Part shown: piece after piece, positions 40,464 through 49,336 of the stretch
Layout: each line of letters starts with the position of its first letter
How positions within the stretch are numbered: the first letter of the stretch is position 1
Virus record (IMG/VR): IMGVR_UViG_3300049737_000029
Coordinates: 1 to 54,899 of that record
Length of the DNA stretch: 54,899 nucleotides
Direction: 5' to 3' (one strand)
DNA from: a virus
The notes under the pieces: generated by a model
Databases searched by the model: none
What the model saw: the letters and a program-made list of their open reading frames with translations, nothing else
What the model was told of the DNA's origin: nothing
Translations under genes and position numbers: made by a program

Positions 40464-40655
40464 ATGAAAAATACAGAACCTGCATGGTTAAAAGCTATGA
40501 AAAAAGAAGCAGACAAATTAGGTATACCTCTTAGAGAGCTTCTAACACAGAACATAAAAAAAGCACCAGCTAAAAAGAAAACACCTGCCGCTGGTAAAAA
40601 GAAAACAGTGATGGCCGCTAAAGGTGGTTACATGACTAAGAAAAAGAAGAAGTAG
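40464..40655 (+). CDS. Small Lys/Ala-rich protein
   Basis: The start is set at ATG 40464; a TTG six codons upstream is possible. The 63-residue product has a helical start (MKNTEPAWLKAMKKEADKLG, IPLRELLTQNIKK) and a Lys/Ala/Pro-rich tail ending in KKKKK. It is reminiscent of histone-tail-like or DNA-binding proteins. No clear SD is seen; coupling to the holin is likely. Confidence 0.5.
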   Translation: MKNTEPAWLKAMKKEADKLGIPLRELLTQNIKKAPAKKKTPAAGKKKTVMAAKGGYMTKKKKK

Positions 40656-40656
40656 T

Positions 40657-41142
40657 ATGGCAGCTCCATTAATATATGCGGCTGGAGCTGTAGTAGCAAA
40701 GTATATTGCACAAAAAGGTGTAGCAGCTGCGGCAAAGAAGTTTACTAAAAGAGCAGTAGCGCAGGGTCAAAAGCATATTAAAGACTTAAAAACTAAACCT
40801 ACTGCTGGGCAATCTAAAGTTGAAAAAGCTACTAGGGGACAACGTGCTTCTCGTAAGTCTCAACGTATTGGTTTTGGTGTAGGTGCGGTTACTGTTGGTG
40901 GCTCAAGTGCTCTGATAGGCAAAGGTGCTGGTATATCTAGCCAGAAAACAAAACTAAAAGAACTACGTAAAAAACTAAAAGAACAGAAGAATGCTACAAA
41001 TCGTGCTAAGGTACAAGCACAGATAGAAAAAATGGTAGCACAAGAAGCTGAATCTAAAAAATTAGGTAATACATCTACAAAACCTAAAGCTCGTCCATTG
41101 GGCATAACTTCTGCTAAACCTAAACTACGTAAAAAAAAGTAG
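40657..41142 (+). CDS. Basic coiled-coil protein in lysis block
   Basis: This 161-residue very basic protein has an Ala-rich apolar N-terminus (LIYAAGAVVAKYIAQKGVAA), a central Gly/Val/Ser-rich apolar stretch (IGFGVGAVTVGGSSALIG) and a coiled coil (KLKELRKKLKEQKNATNRAK). Two membrane-like stretches and a basic helix could suit a lysis accessory, or it could be an internal virion protein. Family unknown. Confidence 0.5.
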   Translation: MAAPLIYAAGAVVAKYIAQKGVAAAAKKFTKRAVAQGQKHIKDLKTKPTAGQSKVEKATRGQRASRKSQRIGFGVGAVTVGGSSALIGKGAGISSQKTKLKELRKKLKEQKNATNRAKVQAQIEKMVAQEAESKKLGNTSTKPKARPLGITSAKPKLRKKK

Positions 41143-41148
41143 GGTATA

Positions 41149-41661
41149 ATGAAGAGTAACTTCAATGAATGTTTAGAAATGCTACTGGAACACGAGGGTG
41201 GTTACGTCAATCATCCTAGTGACCCCGGTGGTATGACTAATCTTGGTGTAACTAAACGTGTATATGATGAATGGATTGGTCGTGAGTCTACTGAAGAAGA
41301 GATGCGTGACCTAACACCAGATGATGTTGGTCCTATCTACAAGAAGAACTATTGGGATAGAGTCAAGGGTGATCAACTTCCATCGGGAGTAGATTGGTGT
41401 GCATTTGATTGGGCTGTTAATAGTGGTAGTGGTAGACCTGCTAAAGCTATACAACGTGCAGTAGGTGCTACAGCAGATGGTGCTATTGGTCCTAAGACAC
41501 TACAACTTGTTATGGAGAAAGACCCTAAGTATATTATTGATTATGTATATACAGTAAGACAAGGGTTCTATGAAGGATTAGATACGTACAAAACATTTGG
41601 ACGTGGTTGGTCTAGGCGTAACAAAGAAACGCTTGAACAAGCATTACACATGGTGGAATAA
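41149..41661 (+). CDS. GH108-type endolysin (N-acetylmuramidase)
   Basis: A 170-residue enzyme starting after TAGGGTATA. The N-terminal domain has HEGGYVNHPSDPGGMTNLGV with Glu16 of the EGGY box as catalytic acid, then VDWCAFDWAVNSG. A PG_binding_3-like end contains AVGATADGAIGPKTLQLV. It cleaves the murein glycan backbone during lysis. There is no signal peptide, so it depends on the holin. It lies between the lysis block and terminase genes. Confidence 0.88.
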   Translation: MKSNFNECLEMLLEHEGGYVNHPSDPGGMTNLGVTKRVYDEWIGRESTEEEMRDLTPDDVGPIYKKNYWDRVKGDQLPSGVDWCAFDWAVNSGSGRPAKAIQRAVGATADGAIGPKTLQLVMEKDPKYIIDYVYTVRQGFYEGLDTYKTFGRGWSRRNKETLEQALHMVE

Positions 41662-41665
41662 TAAT

Positions 41666-42040
41666 ATGGCACGTGAGCTAACAGATAGACAAAAGAAGTT
41701 CTTAGCAGTCCTTATGGATGAAGCTGGTGGAGATATTACCAGTGCTAAGATCATTGCAGGTTATTCAGCCAATACTTCTAACACAGAAATAACTAATAGC
41801 CTCAAAGAAGAAATCATTGACGTTACTCACAGCTACTTAGCACGTAATGTACCTAAAGCGGCTATGGCTATGGTAGGTGCACTATACGATCCTACTGAGT
41901 TAGGTATACGTGATAAGATGACTGCAGCAAAAGAACTACTTGATCGTACTGGCTTAGTTAAAACTGAGAAGATGCAGGTAGAAGCTAAGGGTGGTGTCAT
42001 GTTGATGCCAGCTAAAAAAGCACAGGAAGATAATGACTAA
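41666..42040 (+). CDS. terS: Terminase small subunit
   Basis: The start at 41666 follows GGTGGA; the frame is open upstream, overlapping the endolysin. The 124-residue product has the N-terminal HTH DNA-recognition helix set (LTDRQKKFLAVLMDEAGGDI, TSAKIIAGYSAN) and a helical oligomerisation region (DKMTAAKELLDRTGLV). Its small size and place two genes before the large subunit support the call. It overlaps the next gene by 8 nt. Confidence 0.75.
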   Translation: MARELTDRQKKFLAVLMDEAGGDITSAKIIAGYSANTSNTEITNSLKEEIIDVTHSYLARNVPKAAMAMVGALYDPTELGIRDKMTAAKELLDRTGLVKTEKMQVEAKGGVMLMPAKKAQEDND

Positions 42041-42458
42041 ACCATTAGGTAAATGGAAATTACCACAACCGACAGACCTTAAAGAAAATAGTAGATGGGT
42101 AGCAATCCCACGTGTAGCAAGAACGATTCCCTTTGGCTATGAATTAGACCCAAAAGATAAAGGAATACTCTTGCCAATTAGTGCAGAACTTGATATGCTT
42201 GAGCAAGCACAGAAATACTTAAAACAGTATTCATATCGAGAAGTTGCTAACTGGTTGACTAGAAATACTGGTAGAACTATTTCTCATGTAGGTTTAAAGA
42301 AACGGTTAGATAATGAGCGACAAAGAAAAAACAAAGCTGGAAGCCTTCGCAGATGGGCAGACTATGCGAAAAAGGCAATCGCCAAAGCGGAAGAAATCGA
42401 GCGCACAAGACTCGGTGCAAAAGAAAAAGAAGACACAGAAGAAACCAGAGCCGCCTAA
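42033..42458 (+). CDS. HTH protein between terminase genes
   Basis: A 141-residue protein with YSYREVANWLTRNTGRTISH followed by VGLKKRL, a resolvase-like helix-turn-helix that could contact DNA. The N-terminal half is Pro-rich with IPFGYELDPKDK. The C-terminal third overlaps 146 nt of the terminase large gene in another frame. It may help packaging initiation or regulate the operon. The family is seen in marine phages, role unproven. Confidence 0.6.
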   Translation: MTKPLGKWKLPQPTDLKENSRWVAIPRVARTIPFGYELDPKDKGILLPISAELDMLEQAQKYLKQYSYREVANWLTRNTGRTISHVGLKKRLDNERQRKNKAGSLRRWADYAKKAIAKAEEIERTRLGAKEKEDTEETRAA

Positions 42459-43893
42459 AGTTTTAGTTGATCATGATTTAGCTAAAGTTGAAGAACAGCA
42501 TAATGTAATATTTAAACCTAATGCTGGGCCACAGACTGACTTCCTTGCCGCAGGTGAACGTGAAGTACTATATGGCGGCAGTGCTGGTGGTGGCAAATCA
42601 TATGCTATGTTAGCTGATCCACTACGTTTCATGGGACACCCATCATTCTCAGGATTGCTACTAAGACATACTACAGAAGAACTAAGAGAACTTATATTTA
42701 AGTCTCAAGAAATGTATCCTAAAATATGGCCGGGTATTAAGTGGTCAGAACGTAAGATGCAATGGACAGCACCATCAGGTGCAAGACTGTGGATGTCATA
42801 CCTAGATAAAGAGGATGATGTATTAAGATACCAAGGTTTAGCATTTAGTTGGATAGGCTTTGATGAACTTACACAGTGGCCTACACCATTTGCTTGGAAC
42901 TACATGCGCTCACGTTTACGATCTACTGCAAGTGATTTACCTGTATATATGAGGGCTACGACTAACCCCGGTGGTAGAGGCCATCATTGGGTTAAGAAGA
43001 TGTTTATTGATCCAGCACCTCATAATAAATCATTTGATGCTACTGATATTGAAACAACTGAAGTATTAAGATACCCTGCAGGTCACGAGAAAGCTGGTAA
43101 AGCTTTATTCAAACGTAAATTTATACCTGCAAGATTATCAGATAATCCATACTTAGCTGAACAAGGTGATTACGAAGCAATGCTTCTATCACTACCAGAA
43201 CAGCAAAGAAGACAATTACTAGAAGGTGATTGGGATATCAAAGAAGGTGCAGCGTTTACTGAGTTCGATAGAACTAAACACGTAATTAAACCATTCGATA
43301 TACCAAGTAACTGGGTTAAGTTTAGAGCATGTGATTATGGATATGGTAGTAAATCTGGTGTAGTATGGTTTGCGGTATCACCTAGTGAACAACTAATAGT
43401 ATATCGTGAGTTATATGTAAGTAAAGTATTAGCCGCAGATTTAGCTGATCAAGTACTTGACTTAGAAGCTGGAGATGGTAATATTAAGTATGGAGTACTT
43501 GATAGCTCACTATGGCACAAGCGTGGTGATACAGGACCTTCTCTAGCAGAGCAAATGGTTCAAAGAGGTTGCAGATGGCGACCATCAGATAGATCAAAAG
43601 GTTCACGTGTAGCAGGTAAGAATGAGATACATAGAAGGTTACAGGTAGATGAATATACCGAAGAACCACGCTTAGTATTCTTTGATACATGTACTAACAT
43701 GGTAGCTCAATTACCTGCGTTACCCATAGACAAAAGAAACCCAGAAGATATAGATACTACCTCAGAAGATCACTTGTACGATGCATTACGTTATGGTATC
43801 ATGTCAAGACCACGGTTTAGCATATTTGATTATGATCCAAATGGGCGACCATCAGGTGGTATGAATGTAGCAGATTCCACGTTTGGATATTAA
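42313..43893 (+). CDS. terL: Terminase large subunit
   Basis: A 526-residue packaging motor. Walker A is GGSAGGGKSY (88-97), Walker B IGFDELTQ (Asp184, Glu185), coupling motif TNPGG, and the C-terminal nuclease has Asp341 (CDYGYGS), an Asp in GVLDSS and one in EDHLYDALRYG. The first 45 residues are Lys/Arg-rich and overlap the upstream gene; ATG 42364 is an alternative start. ATP-driven DNA translocation and headful-type cutting are expected. Downstream lies the portal. Confidence 0.93.
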   Translation: MSDKEKTKLEAFADGQTMRKRQSPKRKKSSAQDSVQKKKKTQKKPEPPKVLVDHDLAKVEEQHNVIFKPNAGPQTDFLAAGEREVLYGGSAGGGKSYAMLADPLRFMGHPSFSGLLLRHTTEELRELIFKSQEMYPKIWPGIKWSERKMQWTAPSGARLWMSYLDKEDDVLRYQGLAFSWIGFDELTQWPTPFAWNYMRSRLRSTASDLPVYMRATTNPGGRGHHWVKKMFIDPAPHNKSFDATDIETTEVLRYPAGHEKAGKALFKRKFIPARLSDNPYLAEQGDYEAMLLSLPEQQRRQLLEGDWDIKEGAAFTEFDRTKHVIKPFDIPSNWVKFRACDYGYGSKSGVVWFAVSPSEQLIVYRELYVSKVLAADLADQVLDLEAGDGNIKYGVLDSSLWHKRGDTGPSLAEQMVQRGCRWRPSDRSKGSRVAGKNEIHRRLQVDEYTEEPRLVFFDTCTNMVAQLPALPIDKRNPEDIDTTSEDHLYDALRYGIMSRPRFSIFDYDPNGRPSGGMNVADSTFGY

Positions 43894-43903
43894 GGACAAA
43901 TAA

Positions 43904-46054
43904 ATGGCAGAAGAAAACGAAGGCTTTATCGAAGATGATGCAATTATCCTAGAGGATACTGATGACTCTACGGTTGATGATGCAGATACAGCAAAGATAA
44001 TTCCATTTATTATGGAGAAGTACAATCGTGCTGATGACTACAGACAACAAGATGAACAACGTTGGTTACAAGCATATCGTAACTATCGTGGTTTATATAG
44101 TCCTGATGTACAGTTTACTGAGGCTGAGAAGTCAAGAGTATTTATTAAAGTAACTAAAACTAAGACACTTGCTGCTTATGGTCAGATAGTAGATGTACTA
44201 TTTGCTGGGCAGAAGTTTCCGTTAACAGTTGATCCTACCGAACTACCAGAAGGTGTAGTATCTGATGTACACTTTGATCCTAAAGAACCTGAGCAATTAC
44301 GTGAGTCAGAACTAAACGAAGAAGTAAACCCATATGGTTTTGCTGGTGATGGTAAAGACTTACCTGCAGGTGCTACTGCTAAAACATTACTTGATAGTAT
44401 CGGACCACTCAAAGATAAACTAGGTGAGATTGATAATGTCCGTGAGGGTGTAGGTAAAACTCCTACATCTGTTACATTTAGCCCTGCTATGATAGCGGCT
44501 AAGATGATGCAAAAGAAAATACATGATCAGTTAGAAGAGTCTAGTGCTAGTAAACATTTACGTAGTACAGCGTTTGAGATGGCACTGTTTGGTACTGGCG
44601 TAATGAAAGGACCATTCGCAGTAGATAAAGAATACCCTAACTGGGATGAAGATGGTGAGTATTCACCAGTAATGAAAACAATCCCACAAGTATCTCACGT
44701 ATCAGTATGGAACTTCTATCCTGATCCTGATGCTACTAATATGGATGAAGCACAGTTTGTTATTGAACGTCATAAGATGTCAAGGACACAGTTACGTTCA
44801 CTTAAACGTAGACCACACTTCCGTTCATCTGTAATTGATGAAGCTATCTCACTAGGTGAAAACTATAGTAAAGAACATTGGGAAGATGATTTATCTGATT
44901 ATGCACCTGAGCATGGTATTGAACGTTTTGAAGTACTAGAGTATTGGGGCATGGTAGATGTCGAAATGCTGATAGAGCAAGGTGTAGATATACCAGATGA
45001 ATTATCTAATGTAGACGAGTTACAAGCTAATGTATGGATTTGTAATGGTAAACTACTACGCATGGTTATGAATCCATTTAAACCTGCACGCATTCCTTAC
45101 ATGGCTGTTCCATATGAGCTTAACCCTTATAGCTTCTTTGGTGTAGGTATAGCTGAGAATATGGATGATACACAAACACTAATGAATGGTTTCATGCGTA
45201 TGGCTGTTGACAATGCTGTACTATCAGGAAACTTGTTGATAGAGGTAGACGAAACTAACTTAGTACCGGGACAGGATATGTCCGTGTATCCCGGCAAAGT
45301 TTTTCGTCGCCAAGGTGGTGCACCCGGACAAAGCATTTTTGGAACTAAGTTTCCTAATGTTGCTCAGGAGAACTTGCAACTCTTTGACAAGGCACGTGTC
45401 CTTGCAGATGAGTCTACAGGATTTCCATCTTTCGCACATGGTCAGACAGGTGTGTCAGGTGTAGGTCGTACTGCTTCTGGTATTAGTATGTTAATGGGTG
45501 CTGCACAAGGTGGCATTAAGAATGTTATCAAGAATATTGATGACTATCTATTGCGTCCACTAGGTGAGAACTTATTTAGATTCAATATGCAGTTTGATTA
45601 CGACCCTAAGATCAAAGGTGACTTAGAGGTTAAGGCTCGTGGTACAGAAAGCTTAATGGCTAATGAAGTACGTAGCCAAAGATTAATGCAGTTTATGCAA
45701 ATTTCTTCTAGTCCAGCCCTTGCACCTTTTGCAAAATTTCAGTATATTATACGGGAGATTGCAAAGTCTCTTGAGTTAGACCCAGACAAGGTTACTAACA
45801 ATATGGATGAGGCGGCTATTCAAGCTGAACTCATGAAAGGTTTTCAACAACCACAACAGCCAACAGATCAGCAAGGTGCACCAGCAGGTGCTAATCCAGC
45901 AGACCCTACAGGCGCAGGTGGTGGAAACATAGGTACAGGACAAGCACCTCTACCACAAGAACAAGGATTTAGCGGAAATGCAGAAGGACAAGGAGCACCT
46001 GAGCAAGCTCAAGGCAATGGTCAGCAACCACCAGCAATGGGAACAGTTCAATAA
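43904..46054 (+). CDS. Portal protein (P22-like)
   Basis: This 716-residue acidic protein forms the dodecameric DNA channel at one capsid vertex. Length, place after terL, and patterns such as YRQQDEQRWLQAYRNYRGLY, VWNFYPDPDATNMDEAQFVI and ISMLMGAAQGGIKNVIKNID fit P22-type portals (about 725 residues). The last 90 residues are Gln/Gly/Pro-rich and flexible. The GGA site is good. The next small gene starts inside its 3' end. Confidence 0.88.
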   Translation: MAEENEGFIEDDAIILEDTDDSTVDDADTAKIIPFIMEKYNRADDYRQQDEQRWLQAYRNYRGLYSPDVQFTEAEKSRVFIKVTKTKTLAAYGQIVDVLFAGQKFPLTVDPTELPEGVVSDVHFDPKEPEQLRESELNEEVNPYGFAGDGKDLPAGATAKTLLDSIGPLKDKLGEIDNVREGVGKTPTSVTFSPAMIAAKMMQKKIHDQLEESSASKHLRSTAFEMALFGTGVMKGPFAVDKEYPNWDEDGEYSPVMKTIPQVSHVSVWNFYPDPDATNMDEAQFVIERHKMSRTQLRSLKRRPHFRSSVIDEAISLGENYSKEHWEDDLSDYAPEHGIERFEVLEYWGMVDVEMLIEQGVDIPDELSNVDELQANVWICNGKLLRMVMNPFKPARIPYMAVPYELNPYSFFGVGIAENMDDTQTLMNGFMRMAVDNAVLSGNLLIEVDETNLVPGQDMSVYPGKVFRRQGGAPGQSIFGTKFPNVAQENLQLFDKARVLADESTGFPSFAHGQTGVSGVGRTASGISMLMGAAQGGIKNVIKNIDDYLLRPLGENLFRFNMQFDYDPKIKGDLEVKARGTESLMANEVRSQRLMQFMQISSSPALAPFAKFQYIIREIAKSLELDPDKVTNNMDEAAIQAELMKGFQQPQQPTDQQGAPAGANPADPTGAGGGNIGTGQAPLPQEQGFSGNAEGQGAPEQAQGNGQQPPAMGTVQ

Positions 46055-46196
46055 TTATATAGATTCTCTAATAGCTCAACAGCACAGAACTATGGAACAA
46101 GCTGACAATGATAAGATCATATACCGAGCACAAGGTGCGATCTTTCAATTACGTAGAATAAAATTGTTACGTGACGAAGTATTAAAACACAAATAA
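46017..46196 (+). CDS. Small helical protein overlapping the portal gene
   Basis: The start at ATG 46017 (MVSNHQQWEQFNNYIDSLIA) follows AAGGC; 13 more codons are open. The 59 residues are mostly helical, ending IYRAQGAIFQLRRIKLLRDE. It overlaps the portal gene by 38 nt. Comparable short helical proteins follow the portal in many podoviruses. Function unknown; it might be a scaffold or portal-assembly helper. Confidence 0.6.
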   Translation: MVSNHQQWEQFNNYIDSLIAQQHRTMEQADNDKIIYRAQGAIFQLRRIKLLRDEVLKHK

Positions 46197-46207
46197 GGAA
46201 ACATCCC

Positions 46208-49048
46208 ATGATGGAAAAACAAATGGAACTATTCGCACGTGGTGGCTTAAAAGATGAGGGCGGTATGATTGACGAAGAATCTGGTAATGAAGTTCCTGTA
46301 GGTGGAACTCGTGAAGGTGTTCGTGATGATATCGAAGCTAACGTAAGCAACGGTGAGTTTATATTTTCAGAGGATGTTACAAGATATATTGGTTTAGATA
46401 AGCTTATGCGATTACGACAACAAGCTAAAATGGGTTTAAAGAAAATGGAAGCTATGGGTCAGATGGGCAACAGTGATGAAGCTACTATGGATGATGACTT
46501 ACCATTTGGTATGGATGATTTAATTATTGTAGCAGGTTCACCTGCCGATGATAATGATGGTGAAATTAATATGGCTGTTGGTGGTTTAGCTACAGGTACT
46601 ACAAGTGTTATGCGTACCCCTGATCCTGTTGCGGCTGTAGCAAATCAACCTGTTGTACCATTAGGCACTAGTACACGTAGACTTACACCAGAAATTACAC
46701 AACCTGTACGTACTACAGTAGACTTTAAAAAGCTTATGGGTGATGCCGCTATTGAATATAAAGAATATCGTAATGCTGCTGGTAATAATATATTAATACC
46801 ATTTATAGGTGGTAAAGCTGCTTTCCCTATTCCAGATGGGTATAGTTTATATACGGGTACTGATGCACCTGTTGGGTCTGGTACTACACCTGCTGACAGT
46901 ATAGTTGCTGATGCTAATGCCGCCACACAAGAAGTACGAAGAGACAACGATGATCGTACTAATGCTGCACTACCACCGCCAGAAGCGATTGATTGGGATA
47001 ACCTAAGCTATGAAGAGTACATGGATAAGTCGTCTACTTTAGTAGGTACAGGAAGAACTTTTGCTAAGGCGGCTATGTTGTTTATGGGGCCATTTGCCTT
47101 ATTTCCTATGGCGGCTATGGCACATCAAGATAAAAAAGCACTATTGGGTGCTACTAAACTTTTAAACTCTGGATTATTAAATGCAGAACAAATTGCCGCA
47201 CTTAAAGCTAGAACTGAGGGTATAAATGAACACGCTGGTGGTTTAGTTAATAACCTATTAGGTGATGTATTTGGTGGTGTTATTGATGCAGTAGCAGGTG
47301 CTTTAGGTAAATTACCAGAAGAAGTAGCAGAAATTAAAAAGGTTGCTGTAGAAACTGGTGTTAACGTAGACCCAACACCTATAAAACTTTTACCACAGGA
47401 TGATCCTATTAATGATCTAATGCCCGGAGAAGTTAGGGAAGTTGCACCTACATCATATAGCTCTGGTGCAATTAACATGCGTCCTGATGCTTTAGATATA
47501 TCAGCAGGTCAAGATGATCCTGTTAACGATTTAATGCCCGGAGAAGCTAGAGAGGTTGCGCCTACATCTTATAGTTCTGGAGCAATTAATATGCGTCCCG
47601 ATGCTTTAGATATAACTCCAGTAACTCCTGTAGATACCTCTACGTATACACCACCTTCTGTTACAGGTATTAATGCACCAACACCTTTTGCATTTAAAGA
47701 GTTACCTATACAAGATGATGCCAATGATTTTACAAATATAGCAAATAGAAACTTTGAACCTAAAACAATAGAAGTAATACCGGGTGAAACTATATATGAT
47801 AATAAAAAATATGTAGCACCTAAACCTGCTTCTGATTATATTGGTGCTAATAGTTTTAAAGAAGCACAGGCTAATTTAGATTTACGTACTGCGCCTATGG
47901 GAGAAGCTCAACTTGCCTATCAACAAGACGCAACACGTAGTATTGATAGTTTAATGCCACCGACTGTAGCGGAACAAACTGCTAGTGCATTTCCTGCATA
48001 TACACCACCTAGTGTTTCTGGTATAGTACCACCTAAACCAACAGGTGCTATTGCTACAACAAGACCAGATGCTTTAGATTTACCACAGACTAGTAGGCCA
48101 GATCAAGAAATGGGGCCTTTAATTTCTGAGATGCCTTTAGATATTGCAGAGACTGCTAAGTTAGATATTACAAAAACAGAACCAGAGACAGTTGAAAAAA
48201 CTGGATTGGGTGTTAAAGTAAGCAAACCTAAACAAACGTATAAAGCTGGTCAATCTAACCAAGCAACTGCATGGGAAAACTTACCCGATGTAAATTTAGA
48301 TCAAGCATATGAGTTAAGTGAAAGATATAAAGTTACAGGTGGCACTACAGTTGATAATTATGCAGTAGGTGCTGTTTCAGATGGTAGTTCTACAGGTATA
48401 CTTGCTGATGATCAAGGCTTTGCTATTAGAGCAGATAATGGCAGAAATGTATTTGTAGATGAGCAAGGTGAATATCATAGACCTACATTGGGTGAAATGA
48501 TAAAGAATGGTCGAAACTTTAAACAACGTAATGTAGGTACTTATGATAAAAATACGATTAGTGTTGCTAGTACTGATAGGGTTTCTACAGTTACCGCAGC
48601 TAGAAAAAATGAACTATCGGCAACTGCTAAAGCTAAGATAGGTACAGATGCGAGCGGTGGTGATCCTAATATGGAAGGTGCTGTGTGGTATAAAATACCT
48701 AATACCAATGCACTTGCTCGTAGATTCCCAACAGCGGCTGAAAAGAAAAAGATAAAAGCTGAACAGGATAAACAAGCTAGAATAGAAAAAACTAGAAAGG
48801 CTGTTGCTGATAAAAAAGCTGAAGATGCTAGAGTTAGAGCAGAGTCTATTAGAAAAGCTAATGAAGTTTATGCTCAACAACAAGCCGCAGCACAGTCAAG
48901 TGGTGGTGGTAGCAGTAGTAGAGATAGACGAAAGAAACAAAGACAAGCACAAGCATCAGCTACAAGATACACAAAGTCAGCAATATCCAGAAACGCTGGT
49001 AAAGATGGTAAGGTAACTAAAGATACATACAAAGGCGGTGGATTCTAA
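46208..49048 (+). CDS. Large virion protein with tandem repeat
   Basis: A 946-residue protein. The N-terminal 90 residues (LKDEGGMIDEESGNEVPVGG, then VSNGEFIFSEDVTRYIG and MRLRQQAKMGLKKMEAMGQM) match a conserved opening found in marine phage structural proteins located after portal. The middle is Pro/Thr/Ala/Asp-rich with a 38-residue tandem repeat (47396-47623). The C-terminal 100 residues are a Lys/Ala-rich coiled coil, then Ser/Arg-rich. A GGA site 10 nt upstream. It could be a head or tail appendage or a scaffold-like protein; the exact role is not evident. Confidence 0.6.
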   Translation: MMEKQMELFARGGLKDEGGMIDEESGNEVPVGGTREGVRDDIEANVSNGEFIFSEDVTRYIGLDKLMRLRQQAKMGLKKMEAMGQMGNSDEATMDDDLPFGMDDLIIVAGSPADDNDGEINMAVGGLATGTTSVMRTPDPVAAVANQPVVPLGTSTRRLTPEITQPVRTTVDFKKLMGDAAIEYKEYRNAAGNNILIPFIGGKAAFPIPDGYSLYTGTDAPVGSGTTPADSIVADANAATQEVRRDNDDRTNAALPPPEAIDWDNLSYEEYMDKSSTLVGTGRTFAKAAMLFMGPFALFPMAAMAHQDKKALLGATKLLNSGLLNAEQIAALKARTEGINEHAGGLVNNLLGDVFGGVIDAVAGALGKLPEEVAEIKKVAVETGVNVDPTPIKLLPQDDPINDLMPGEVREVAPTSYSSGAINMRPDALDISAGQDDPVNDLMPGEAREVAPTSYSSGAINMRPDALDITPVTPVDTSTYTPPSVTGINAPTPFAFKELPIQDDANDFTNIANRNFEPKTIEVIPGETIYDNKKYVAPKPASDYIGANSFKEAQANLDLRTAPMGEAQLAYQQDATRSIDSLMPPTVAEQTASAFPAYTPPSVSGIVPPKPTGAIATTRPDALDLPQTSRPDQEMGPLISEMPLDIAETAKLDITKTEPETVEKTGLGVKVSKPKQTYKAGQSNQATAWENLPDVNLDQAYELSERYKVTGGTTVDNYAVGAVSDGSSTGILADDQGFAIRADNGRNVFVDEQGEYHRPTLGEMIKNGRNFKQRNVGTYDKNTISVASTDRVSTVTAARKNELSATAKAKIGTDASGGDPNMEGAVWYKIPNTNALARRFPTAAEKKKIKAEQDKQARIEKTRKAVADKKAEDARVRAESIRKANEVYAQQQAAAQSSGGGSSSRDRRKKQRQAQASATRYTKSAISRNAGKDGKVTKDTYKGGGF
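47396..47623 (+). repeat. Two tandem 114-bp coding repeats
   Basis: Units at 47396-47509 and 47510-47623 encode near-identical 38-residue blocks (QDDP(I/V)NDLMPGE..REVAP then TSYSSGAINMRPDALDI). They differ by a few synonymous and two conservative changes. A partial third version (GAIATTRPDALDL) lies near 48045, pointing to recent duplication in a Pro-rich linker. Confidence 0.8.
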
Positions 49049-49257
49049 TGGATTTTGAAGAATATAAAAATGAAGTATCAAGTAGATTTGATGCACTACT
49101 AGATGAAGAACGAGAACAATTGGCTGACTTGTTAAGAAGTCCCATAGGAGAAATTTTAATAAGTGTATTAGGAACAGAACTGTTGGACTTAGGTACACCA
49201 GATGTTATCGAACCTACTGCACCTGTAAGGCGTGGATTAGCAGCACCCGTTATTTAA
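49048..49257 (+). CDS. Small acidic protein
   Basis: A 69-residue protein; the ATG overlaps the upstream stop (TAATG). An acidic helical start (MDFEEYKNEVSSRFDALLDE, EREQLADLLRSP) is followed by GEILISVLGTELLDLG and a short PVRRGLAAPVI end. The frame is open beyond the stop for 28 more codons across the GC-rich block that follows. Probably a minor structural or assembly protein. Confidence 0.6.
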   Translation: MDFEEYKNEVSSRFDALLDEEREQLADLLRSPIGEILISVLGTELLDLGTPDVIEPTAPVRRGLAAPVI

Positions 49258-49273
49258 AACACTGCTAAATTTG

Positions 49274-49333
49274 AACTGGCTACCCATCCCCCTACCAACA
49301 CTAGGCTACGGCGGCCCCAGTATGAAAGACTGA
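49274..49333 (+). other. GC-rich element upstream of scaffold gene
   Basis: A 43-base core (GGCTACCC ... GGCGGCCCCAG, 49278-49320) is 29/43 G+C in a genome that is otherwise clearly AT-rich. It forms the only gap between the 69-residue gene and the scaffold. It contains GGCTAC twice, and a short open frame (TTG start at 49271, 20 residues, NWLPIPLPTLGYGG inside) without a ribosome site. Not a tRNA or terminator by pattern. Role unknown. Confidence 0.5.
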
Positions 49334-49336
49334 AAT

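Noticed and set aside
49258-49336. Possible tRNA or terminator in the GC-rich gap.
   Set aside because: No cloverleaf arms, no anticodon loop pattern, no stem followed by a T-run.
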